Shown here one piece after another: positions 55,443 to 63,388 of a stretch of 64,000 nt of DNA. This stretch comes from Opitutaceae bacterium (GTDB lineage: Bacteria > Verrucomicrobiota > Verrucomicrobiia > Opitutales > Opitutaceae). Where the stretch lies: assembly GCA_027490995.1 (NCBI GenBank), contig JAIXWY010000003.1, positions 620,001 to 684,000 of the forward strand, in the 5' to 3' direction. Position numbers and translations under genes: made by a program. How positions within the stretch are numbered: position 1 is the stretch's first letter; each line of letters opens with the position of its first letter. The notes below the pieces were generated by a model, which worked only from the letters and a program-made list of their open reading frames with translations, was not told the DNA's origin and searched no databases.

Positions 55443-56939
55443 TCAGGCGTCGAGGGCATCGCGCAGGGCGGCGATGATCTCCGCAACGGGCTCGCAGCCG
55501 ACTGACAGCCGGAGCAGGTCTGGACTCAGGCCGTGGGCGGCCAGCGTGGCTCGTCCGGTCTCCGACGTGACCAAGTCGTAGTGAGCGAGGTAGATGAAGG
55601 GGCAGATCAGGGACGTCCGCATCCCGAAACTTGGACCCTTGGGTAGCGTGAGACGGTCGTAGAAGCGGGCGAGCGAGCCGCGGACCGTGAAGCTGATCAT
55701 GCTGCCGGTCGAGGCGGGCGTGCGCGCAAGGCGCAGGTAGTGGTCGCGTGAGCGTGGCTGGAGCGACCAGAATAGCGTGTCGACCCGCGGGTGGTGCCGG
55801 AGAAACTCCACGACCTCGGAGGCGGCGGCGTTACCTGCGGCGACGACGGCTTCGGTGTCGCCGATTTGTGCGGCGAGGCGGGCCAGATCCCGGTCGTGCA
55901 CGGGCTCAAGCTCCGCAGCGATGGCGGCGCGCAGGGCGGCCGCGTCGGGCGTTGATGGGTTAATCGCCAGAGCGCCCGCCAGCACGTCGCCTTCGCTGGC
56001 CGTGTACTTGGTCAGGGAATTCACCACGATGTCGGCGTGGGGCAGGACCGCGAGGTTGACGGGCGAGGCGATGCTCGGGTCGACGATGAGCAGGACCCCG
56101 TGGTCCCGGCAGAGCTGGTGGACCGCGATCAGATCAGGAGTCTGAATCAGCGGATTCGTCGGGACCTCGGTGATGATCCCGGCGATCTCGTGGCCCCGGG
56201 ACGCGAAGACCGCGCGGAGGTGATCGAGGGCGAAGACATCGCCGAGCACGAGGGGCGGGATCCCTGGGTTGAACTTCTGCAGGAGGGCGATGGTGTCGAG
56301 GTAGAGCCAGCCCAGCTGGATCCAAAGTCGTCGTCCGCGGGAGGCCTGAAGCGTGGAGGCGGCGTGGAAGGCGGCCCACATCGCGTTCATGCCGCAGTTG
56401 GCGATGAACAGATCGGCTCCGGCCGCCGGGGCAAAGACGCGCCGTAGGTAGCGATGCACCTCGGCATGGGCGTCACCCGTGAAGAGTACCTCCGGGGCCG
56501 GAGCGGGGCGCTGTCCCTGACGCACGAGAAAATCTTCGGCGGCGCGGCTGGAGGCGAGTCGACCGCAGTGCTGGAGCCAGAGCTTCGCGCGGCCGTGGGT
56601 GTCGGCGTTCGTGGGAAAGGCGACGCCGTGGAAACCGTCGAGCGACAGCACCTCGGCTGGCGCCGGTGCGAGCCACGCGCGGAGAGCGGCGGCGGCCCGT
56701 GCGCTGGCGGTGGGCCAGAACTGGTGATCGCGGCGGCCGGCGTTGGCCAGCATCACGTGGCCAGCCTGGCGGAGAAACGGATGTTGGACAAACCGGGGGT
56801 AACCCGACGTCAGGTATTGGGTGATCGCGGGATCCTTCTCTTCGTAGCCGACCACGTCCCGCATGGTCGGCAGGCTGCACGAGACGCTGTGGGCGCCTGG
56901 TGGAATCGGCTGGCCGAGAGGGATCGCGGTGAAGGGCAT
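55443..56939 (-). CDS. Fungal-type cystathionine gamma-synthase-like PLP enzyme
   Basis: A 498-residue Cys/Met-metabolism PLP enzyme, about 100 residues longer than bacterial MetB. The PLP Lys311 is in NSLTKYTASEGD, with Asp287 in LLIVDPSIASPVN and TEVPTNPLIQTPD. The N-terminal extension has LGQPIPPGAHSVSCSLP, VVGYEE and SGYPRF, which recalls fungal cystathionine gamma-synthases (yeast Str2, Neurospora met-7). It probably joins an activated homoserine to cysteine for methionine synthesis, though a lyase role cannot be excluded. It is divergent from the epimerase-like gene. Confidence 0.85.
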   Translation of the reverse strand: MPFTAIPLGQPIPPGAHSVSCSLPTMRDVVGYEEKDPAITQYLTSGYPRFVQHPFLRQAGHVMLANAGRRDHQFWPTASARAAAALRAWLAPAPAEVLSLDGFHGVAFPTNADTHGRAKLWLQHCGRLASSRAAEDFLVRQGQRPAPAPEVLFTGDAHAEVHRYLRRVFAPAAGADLFIANCGMNAMWAAFHAASTLQASRGRRLWIQLGWLYLDTIALLQKFNPGIPPLVLGDVFALDHLRAVFASRGHEIAGIITEVPTNPLIQTPDLIAVHQLCRDHGVLLIVDPSIASPVNLAVLPHADIVVNSLTKYTASEGDVLAGALAINPSTPDAAALRAAIAAELEPVHDRDLARLAAQIGDTEAVVAAGNAAASEVVEFLRHHPRVDTLFWSLQPRSRDHYLRLARTPASTGSMISFTVRGSLARFYDRLTLPKGPSFGMRTSLICPFIYLAHYDLVTSETGRATLAAHGLSPDLLRLSVGCEPVAEIIAALRDALDA

Positions 56940-57052
56940 GACGGGTCGGGGACTCTCGTCGTCGCCGGCGGCGCTGGCAACACCGCGTTGGTCGGGGGAG
57001 TGGCGAGCGCACGGTTGACCCCGGGGGCCGGCGGCGGTGTCGTGGAGACCTT

Positions 57053-58198
57053 ATGAAGCCGATCCTGGAGACCCACCTTGGCCAGCCTGGCTGGCGCTTG
57101 CGCAATCGACAGGTTGACCTGCGGCTGACCCGCACGGCGGGCATGCTGGGGCCGGTGACCTTCCGGTTGCCCGATGGCCGCAAGGTCGCGCCCTTTGCGG
57201 TGGCACCGTGGGCGACCGAGAAGCTGCCCCCAGGTACGCCGCAGATCCTCGCGGCTCTGCGTGGAGACTTCTTTTGCGCGCCCTTCGGGGGTAACGGAAC
57301 GGCGGTCGCTGGCGAGAAACACCCCCCACACGGTGAGTCGGCGAACGCGGACTGGACCCTTGCGGCGGTGACCTCCGCGGGCGATGCACACACCCTGCAC
57401 GCGCATCTCACGACCCGTGTGCGTCGGGGGCGGATCGACAAGCGGCTCACGGTGCGCGACGACCATGTGGCCGTGTACTGCGAGCACATCGTCTCAGGCA
57501 TGAGCGGCACGATGCCGCTGGGAACGCACCCCTGTTTCCGCTTTCCGGATGGCGAGGGTTCCGCGCGCATCTCGGTCGGCGGATGGAGTTGGGGACAGGT
57601 GCTTCCAGTTCCGCTGGAATTGCCTGCGGGGCGGGGCTATTCGGCGCTAAAGCCGGGAGCGCGCTTCCGGCGGCTGGATCGCGTGCCCCTGGCCGCGGGG
57701 GGATTCGCGGATTTGACCCACACTCCGGCGCGCCGTGGTTTCGAGGACCTGGTGATGTTGATGGGCTCGGGCAAAGGTGAATTCGGCTGGAGTGCGATCA
57801 CCTACTCCGAGGAGCGTTACTGTGTGCTGCAGATCAAGGATCCGCAGGTCCTCCGGCACACGATCCTGTGGCATTCCAACGGCGGGCGCCATTATCCCCC
57901 GTGGAACGGTCGCCATGTGGATGTTCTCGGCATGGAGGAAGTCACCTCCTATTTCCACTTCGGCCTCGCGGAGTCGGTTCGGGCCAACTCACTGCGCCGC
58001 GAGGGTTTGCCAACGGCAGTACGCCTCGATCGCCGGCGGCCCCTACGGGTCGCACACGTCTTCGCCGCAGTGGCGGTACCCCGGGGGTTCGACCGGGTGG
58101 CGGAGGTCCGGGCCATTCGCGGCGGGGTAGAAGTAGTCTCCGCCAACGGACGCACGGCCCGCGCTCCGCTGGACCTTGCGTTTGTGCGATCGAGCTGA
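57053..58198 (+). CDS. Aldose 1-epimerase-like (galactose mutarotase fold) protein
   Basis: A 381-residue protein, apparently cytoplasmic. It has mutarotase-like beta-sandwich features: GDFFCAPFGGN, then HGESANADWTL, and MPLGTHPCFRFPDG, similar in order to the substrate-binding loops of aldose epimerases. The exact catalytic His/Glu pair could not be assigned with certainty. The C-terminal 60 residues form an additional beta-rich part. The natural substrate is unknown; the gene is divergent from the CGS-like gene. Confidence 0.65.
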   Translation: MKPILETHLGQPGWRLRNRQVDLRLTRTAGMLGPVTFRLPDGRKVAPFAVAPWATEKLPPGTPQILAALRGDFFCAPFGGNGTAVAGEKHPPHGESANADWTLAAVTSAGDAHTLHAHLTTRVRRGRIDKRLTVRDDHVAVYCEHIVSGMSGTMPLGTHPCFRFPDGEGSARISVGGWSWGQVLPVPLELPAGRGYSALKPGARFRRLDRVPLAAGGFADLTHTPARRGFEDLVMLMGSGKGEFGWSAITYSEERYCVLQIKDPQVLRHTILWHSNGGRHYPPWNGRHVDVLGMEEVTSYFHFGLAESVRANSLRREGLPTAVRLDRRRPLRVAHVFAAVAVPRGFDRVAEVRAIRGGVEVVSANGRTARAPLDLAFVRSS

Positions 58199-58239
58199 GT
58201 GGCCGCACTGTGTTTTTGACGGACGCGAAAAGCTGTGGC

Positions 58240-58794
58240 ATGATGTTGGCAATGAGTTCTCGGATCCCCCGCGTTGCGGCTTGGTTGGTCGCGTGTGTGT
58301 TGGTGCTGGGTACGGTGCACCGGGGCGTGGCTTCTCCCGCCCCGACGGCCCCGAAGGGACCGCTGGAAGAGGAGAACGGCTACGTCAAATTGGGCTTCGA
58401 TCGCCTCGCGAGCTATACGTTCAAAGTGCCGGCGTTCGATCCGGCGGCCAATCCCGGTCTGCAGCCGCCCACGGGCGAGGAGCAGATTCCAGCGTGGCTC
58501 AAGGAACTGAGTGGCCGCAAGGTGCGCCTGACCGGGTTCATGCTTCCCCTGAAGATGGAGAAGGGGAAAGTCATCGAGTTTCTCCTCCTCAGCGATCCCA
58601 TGATGTGCTGTTTCGGCGCAGTGCCGGACATGAATCAATGGGTCGTGGTCCGCTTCACGGATGGGGTGCGCCCGATTCAGGACGTCCCGCTCGATTTCTA
58701 TGGGCAGCTCAAAGTCGGCGCCATGTTCGAGAACGGTTACATGACCGGGATCTACTCGCTCGAAGGCGAGAAGATGGGCGACTTCAAAGGCTGA
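58240..58794 (+). CDS. DUF3299 family exported protein
   Basis: A 184-residue protein with a signal peptide (MSSRIPRVAAWLVACVLVLG, starting at the in-frame ATG at 58252; 58240 gives four more residues). The DUF3299 core is LSGRKVRLTGFMLPLKMEKGKVIEFLLLSDPMMCCFG and later MNQWVVVRF. Two adjacent Cys in MMCCFG are conserved in type, though many homologues have a CxH or similar there. The function is unknown; it acts in the periplasm. No partner gene is evident. Confidence 0.85.
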   Translation: MMLAMSSRIPRVAAWLVACVLVLGTVHRGVASPAPTAPKGPLEEENGYVKLGFDRLASYTFKVPAFDPAANPGLQPPTGEEQIPAWLKELSGRKVRLTGFMLPLKMEKGKVIEFLLLSDPMMCCFGAVPDMNQWVVVRFTDGVRPIQDVPLDFYGQLKVGAMFENGYMTGIYSLEGEKMGDFKG

Positions 58795-58892
58795 GCGCGG
58801 CGGCGCGTGCTGGCGGCGAGGCGTTGTCCCGGTTGCCGCGTAAAGGTCGGAGGGGCATTTCCGTCTCGGAAGCCGCAGTGACGCGGGTCCGA

Positions 58893-59345
58893 TCAGCGCG
58901 AGATATCGTGCTGCGTCAGAACCTTGAACCCGCGGAGCGAAAGCGCTTGGGCGGCGACATCCGTGTCCTCGACGTTCAGCGCGATCACGGTGTGGTCGGC
59001 GGGTTGCCGCATGAAGCTGTAGACGTAGTGGACGTTGATTTCGGCTTCGAGCAGCGCGGCGAGGACGGCACGGAGATCGCCTTCGGCCATCAGCTCCACG
59101 GCGAGCACGTCGCTTTCGCGATAAGGAAAATCGTTATTGATCATCAGCTCCCGCGCCCGATCGGGATCGTCGACGATCAGCCGGACGATCGCGCTGTCGG
59201 TCGTGTCGAGCACGGTCAGAGCGATGACGTGGACCTGGTTCTCCGCAAAGAGTGTGGTCAGGTCATAGAGACGGCCCACCCGGTTCTCGGCGAAGACCGA
59301 GAACTGTTTCACAGGGTCGGTAGCGTGGGCGGTGGAGGGAGGCAT
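58893..59345 (-). CDS. Tandem ACT-domain protein
   Basis: A 150-residue protein made of two ACT modules: KQFSVFAENRVGRLYDLTTLFAENQVHVIALTV, then SDVLAVELMAEGDLRAVLAALLEAEINVHYVYSF. Stand-alone double ACT proteins usually bind amino acids and regulate enzymes or transport; no partner is encoded next to it. It converges with the DUF3299 gene. Confidence 0.85.
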   Translation of the reverse strand: MPPSTAHATDPVKQFSVFAENRVGRLYDLTTLFAENQVHVIALTVLDTTDSAIVRLIVDDPDRARELMINNDFPYRESDVLAVELMAEGDLRAVLAALLEAEINVHYVYSFMRQPADHTVIALNVEDTDVAAQALSLRGFKVLTQHDISR

Positions 59346-59397
59346 AGCAGCAATCCATCCTTAGGCCCTGCCGGTCGCGGGGTCAATGTCTGGGCCG

Positions 59398-59425
59398 TGC
59401 GTGCCGGCCCCGGGGCCGGCACGCA
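59398..59425. repeat. Perfect 28-base palindrome
   Basis: A gap-free palindrome with 14-base arms centred between 59411 and 59412; the left arm reads TGCGTGCCGGCCCC. It lies between the double-ACT gene start and the end of the TonB receptor gene. It could extrude as a cruciform or form an RNA hairpin, or be a dyad operator. No T run follows. Confidence 0.7.
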
Positions 59426-59548
59426 GGTGGGTGGACCGGGTGCCCTCGGGCGGGATGACACGGAGCCCCGATCCGGGAGAGGCGGCGCTGCGTCAGAGTG
59501 ACGGCGCGGCGCGGTGGCGTCGCCGCTGTCCGGACGGCGGCGGATCTC

Positions 59549-59582
59549 GGCAGCCGACCGCGCCACCGCGTGGTCGGCTGCC
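59549..59582. other. Stem-loop downstream of TonB receptor (3' region)
   Basis: GGCAGCCGACC (59549-59559) and GGTCGGCTGCC (59572-59582) form a perfect 11-bp stem with a 12-base loop, about 60 bases after the receptor stop on its strand. It probably acts as a transcript 3' hairpin. Confidence 0.6.
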
Positions 59583-59594
59583 CGCACTGCGGGC
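59580..59594. other. Overlapping short hairpin in the same spacer
   Basis: GCCCGCA and TGCGGGC are a perfect inverted repeat around a single C. It shares three bases with the neighbouring 11-bp stem, so the two RNA structures could compete. Confidence 0.45.
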
Positions 59595-59643
59595 CCGACG
59601 ACTGTAGCGTCAGGCCCGCGATGCGGATTTCCAGCCGCGGGGA

Positions 59644-62600
59644 TTAGAGATCGAAGCTCGCGCTGAGGATGATGCGGCGCGGGTCGATGATGCGCCACGC
59701 GTAGATCGATCCATCGGGGTTGGCGCCGACCGCCTGAAGCCGTCCGTCTTCGAAGAGATTACGGACGTTGAACTGGAGGCTGCCGCGCACCTTGTTTTCG
59801 AAGAGACGGAACCGATAGCTGGCGGAAACATCGTAGTAGGCGCGGGCCGGATCCCAGATCGGGCGCTTGGGATCGAGTTCAAGAATCACGCCGTTGAACG
59901 TTCCGGGCAGGGTGGACGGAGCGGCCCCGTAGAAGCCGATGGAGCCCTGGTCTTCCCAGCGAACGGCACCGCCGACGCCGAAGCCCTTGAGCCGGCCCTC
60001 GGTGAAGTTGTAGTTCGTGATGACGCTCCAGCGATATTCGCGGACCTGCGTACGGGGCTTGCCGACGTTGGCTACGCCGAACAAGTAGGGCGACAGCAGC
60101 CCGTTGTAGTAGGCGGTTTCCGGAGAGTCGCCGCCGGCGGCGGGCACCGTGGTCCACCACAGCCGGCCACTGTCGTCCTTGGCGGTGGTCCACACCGGGA
60201 GGCGGGATTGCCAGTAGTCGAACTGCTCCGAGCCGATGGCCGCGTCGATCGCTTCCTGCTGCGCGCCGGTGAACTTGATGCGCCAGTTGGGAGTCGGGTT
60301 GTAGGTGACCTCCAGCTCGTAGCCGCGGGAGATCACGTCGGAGAGGCCGTTGGTCTGCGGCTGGCCGTTACCGGCGGCGAGGAAGACGGACATCCAGTCG
60401 TCGGTCACGCCCATGATCTTGGCCACGGACGAGGCGGATTGCTGCGCGGTTGGGGTGATGCCCTGAGCGGCGAAGCGCTGATTGGAGAGTGCGAGGGCCC
60501 AGGGATAGAAGCCGTTATTGTCGCGGAGCCCGTTGTTCTCCGGGCGGCCCTCGAGGCGGAACGTGCGGTTGCCGAGGGTTCCGATTTCGCCTGCGCGGGA
60601 GCCGTCCTCGCGGGTCTCGTACTTGTTCAGCTTGACGAAGAGCTTGTTGTTGAGGGCGGCGAAGCTGAGCCCGTAGTCCTCGCCTTCGCCCTTCGCGTTC
60701 GGGAGCACTCCCTTCAGGTCCATGGAGTAGCGCACGACCTGCGGGAAGAAGCTGTCGGAGCGGTTGTAATGCAGGTTCAGCCAGCGCAACGGCTTGGCGA
60801 CGGCGCCGTATGTGGTGGTGTCGCCGCGCTGCGAGGCGCGGGTGGCGTCGCCGAGGGGGCCGGTGGCGTTCTCGGTCCAAGCGCCCCAGGTGGCGTAGTT
60901 GGTGTATTCGACGAGTCCGGTGGCGGGATTGACGGCGGCGGCGGCCGAGGTGCGCTCGCGGCGGCGGTCGCGGCGCCATCCGACGGTGCCGATGAGGCGA
61001 TCGCTGAACAGGTAGCTCTGGCCGGTGAGGCTGAGCGTGCGCAGTTCGCTGCGGTTACGGCTCGTGCCGACGCGGCCCAGTTCGTCGAGCGTGGTCGGCT
61101 CCGTGACCCACTGGCGGGTGAGGTTGTTGTACCAGTTGAGGGGATAGGTGCCGCTGATGTTGCGGATCGGGGATGGACCGTAGTCGATGTTCTGACCTTG
61201 GGCATCACCGACGTAGAAGCGCTGGGCGGCCTGATTGCCGCCGACGCGATTGGCGGCGTTGACCCACGGGTGGTTGCTCGAGACCCACTGGCCGGTGGTG
61301 TAGGCCTCGGTGTCGGTCAGCGTGCGGGAGAAGTGGGCATTCAGGCGCTGGTTGCCGATCCAGGAAAGCCAGCGCGGGAGATCCTTGGGGGTGTACTGGT
61401 AGGCGATGTCGCCGTTGGCGATGTCGTTGGTCTCCGGATTGACGTTGGCGAACGGGGCCGGGGATTCGATGAACGGGCGGAGAAAGTTCGGATTGTTGCG
61501 GCCGTCGAGGAGCTTCGAGTTGATGTCGACGTAGAGCACGGTGTCCGTGTTATCGATCAGGCTGGAGGTGCGGCGGGAGAACTCCTGACGAAACCAACCC
61601 CCGCGGGTGGCGAGGAGGTGGGACGAGGTGTTGATGAGAATCTGCTCGCCTTCGACGCGCCACGTGTCGGCGGTGTCTTCTCCCCAGTTCGCGGCGACGG
61701 CATTGATCGAGGACCAATCGTACAGGGAACGGTCCGTGATTGACGGCGCGAAGAACAGCGGGAACGGGTTGGCCTTGCGCCGCATGATGTCCGTGCCGGT
61801 CAGGAGGTAGCGGACATTGCTGTTGTTGGTGAACGGGGAAGGCGTGCCGGTCGTGATGTTGTTGGCCGTGCGGTTCTGGGTGAAGAACTGGACACCGCCG
61901 TTGTCGATCCAGGCGGTGAGTCGACCGTATCCGGTGCTGCCGGTCATCAGACCCGGGGGCAGAAGGACGTTTTCGTTGGTGACCGGGAACGGCCCGACCG
62001 TGCGGCCGTCGGCGTAGCTTACGATCTGAGTCGTGGGATCCCACGTCGGGCGGCCGGTGGCGCGCCACTCGGAAACGCCATCGCGCGGTGTGAGAGAGTT
62101 CGGCCGGCGGTAGCTGTTGTCGTAGCGCTCGAAGGAGGCGGTCAGGGTGGTGTTGCGGAACGGCGTGTACTTCACCGCGCCGTAGTAGCGCCGGATGTCC
62201 TCGTAAGCAGGTTTGCGATCGAAGCCCTTGGACTCGTCCACGGCCGCGAAGCGGACCGCGAGGCGGTTGGCGAGGATCTGGCGGTTGACATCGAGGCTGA
62301 CGCGGTGGCCGCTGGCGTCGTCCACGCGGAAGGTGGTGGAGGCCGAGTTGCGCGTCACGTTCGCCTGGCTGGGTACTAAATTGACGGTACCGGCGGCGGC
62401 GCCGAGTCCGAAGAGGTTGGAGTTCGGGCCGCGCGAGATCTCGACGGAGTCGAGATTGTACGTGTCCATCGGGATGCGGCTATTGCTGGAGAAGTTTCCG
62501 ATCGCGACATTGACGCCGGACCCGCTGATGGGACTGCCGATACCGCGAATGCGATTGGCGCGCGCGGGGTCGTTGGCGGTACCATCGATGATGCCGCCGT

Positions 62601-63084
62601 TTCGGTTCGGCGTGAACTGCGTGTAGTTGCCGGTGCCCTCGGTACTCGCCTCGTAAAGGAAGACGTCGTTCAGATCGAGTACGGCCGTATCGATCATTTG
62701 CTGCTTGGTCACGACGGTGATGGAGGCGCCCAAATCCTCGAGCTTGGTGTTGAGACGGGTGCCCGAGAGGGTATTCGAAGCCTGATAGCCGCGGTCGTCG
62801 GTCGTGACCGTGAAGGGGGACAGGTTCACGACCTCGCTTTCGGCGGCCGCGCCGGCGTTGGATTCAACCGGGGTGGCGCCCCGCTTTGCTTCATCGGCGC
62901 GCTGGCGCTCGAGTTCGTCGGCGTCGAGGCGACCGTTCCGGTTGGTGTCGTAGCGAGCCAGATCCGCGGAGGGGGCGGCGGAGGCGGTCTGAGCCTGAGC
63001 CACGGACGCGGACGTCAGGAGCAAGGCGAGGAGGGTAGGGACAAACGAGCCGACGTAACGACGGCGAGCCAAGGGGGAGTGCAT
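59644..63084 (-). CDS. TonB-dependent receptor with N-terminal EF-hand loop
   Basis: A 1146-residue outer-membrane receptor. The start at 63084 (MHSPLARRRYVG) gives a signal peptide cut near AQAQTASA. Residues 46-57 (DTNRNGRLDADE) match an EF-hand calcium loop with ligands at positions 1, 3, 5, 7, 9 and 12. Then come VVNLSPFTVTTDDRGYQASNTLSGTRL, a plug (ASITVVTKQQMIDTAVLDLNDV, SRGPNSNLFGLGAAAGTVNL) and a barrel ending in ILSASFDL. It lacks an STN domain. The ligand is unknown. The next gene upstream is a divergent CDF metal transporter. Confidence 0.92.
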   Translation of the reverse strand: MHSPLARRRYVGSFVPTLLALLLTSASVAQAQTASAAPSADLARYDTNRNGRLDADELERQRADEAKRGATPVESNAGAAAESEVVNLSPFTVTTDDRGYQASNTLSGTRLNTKLEDLGASITVVTKQQMIDTAVLDLNDVFLYEASTEGTGNYTQFTPNRNGGIIDGTANDPARANRIRGIGSPISGSGVNVAIGNFSSNSRIPMDTYNLDSVEISRGPNSNLFGLGAAAGTVNLVPSQANVTRNSASTTFRVDDASGHRVSLDVNRQILANRLAVRFAAVDESKGFDRKPAYEDIRRYYGAVKYTPFRNTTLTASFERYDNSYRRPNSLTPRDGVSEWRATGRPTWDPTTQIVSYADGRTVGPFPVTNENVLLPPGLMTGSTGYGRLTAWIDNGGVQFFTQNRTANNITTGTPSPFTNNSNVRYLLTGTDIMRRKANPFPLFFAPSITDRSLYDWSSINAVAANWGEDTADTWRVEGEQILINTSSHLLATRGGWFRQEFSRRTSSLIDNTDTVLYVDINSKLLDGRNNPNFLRPFIESPAPFANVNPETNDIANGDIAYQYTPKDLPRWLSWIGNQRLNAHFSRTLTDTEAYTTGQWVSSNHPWVNAANRVGGNQAAQRFYVGDAQGQNIDYGPSPIRNISGTYPLNWYNNLTRQWVTEPTTLDELGRVGTSRNRSELRTLSLTGQSYLFSDRLIGTVGWRRDRRRERTSAAAAVNPATGLVEYTNYATWGAWTENATGPLGDATRASQRGDTTTYGAVAKPLRWLNLHYNRSDSFFPQVVRYSMDLKGVLPNAKGEGEDYGLSFAALNNKLFVKLNKYETREDGSRAGEIGTLGNRTFRLEGRPENNGLRDNNGFYPWALALSNQRFAAQGITPTAQQSASSVAKIMGVTDDWMSVFLAAGNGQPQTNGLSDVISRGYELEVTYNPTPNWRIKFTGAQQEAIDAAIGSEQFDYWQSRLPVWTTAKDDSGRLWWTTVPAAGGDSPETAYYNGLLSPYLFGVANVGKPRTQVREYRWSVITNYNFTEGRLKGFGVGGAVRWEDQGSIGFYGAAPSTLPGTFNGVILELDPKRPIWDPARAYYDVSASYRFRLFENKVRGSLQFNVRNLFEDGRLQAVGANPDGSIYAWRIIDPRRIILSASFDL

Positions 63085-63388
63085 GGTTCTTCTAGGTTGC
63101 TTGGGGTGCCGACGTAACGGGGTTTCGGCGGGGTTAGACTCATGCAACGCTATCAGTCCGGGCCTGCGTTGGGTAGCGTAGGGTCGTTCAAAAAGTATAC
63201 AAAAACGATCAAGGCGCACCGTTTTTTGGGGTGTGACGGGGCGGAAGAGCGCAGCGCGGCCAGACCTGATTCGCTCTGCAATCCAGAGGGGCGGTGGTGT
63301 AAATCGCTCCGGTTCGCGGACGTGCAGCAGCGGTGGTTGGTATCGCTTTTGGGTTTACCCCTGCGAAGGGTCGCATTCGCATGGCGGG
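63085..63388. promoter_or_regulatory. Divergent region between EF-hand TonB receptor and CDF transporter
   Basis: About 304 bases without a gene. An AT-rich patch around 63188-63210 (TTCAAAAAGTATACAAAAACG) is the best promoter-like stretch. A 12-base direct repeat, GCCGACGTAACG, occurs at 63049-63060 (inside the receptor signal-peptide codons) and at 63108-63119 (in its leader), either side of the start codon. Confidence 0.45.

Noticed and set aside
60208..61743. 511-residue open frame opposite the third TonB receptor
   Set aside because: Gly/Val-rich antisense translation of a repetitive barrel; no domain or ribosome-binding site.
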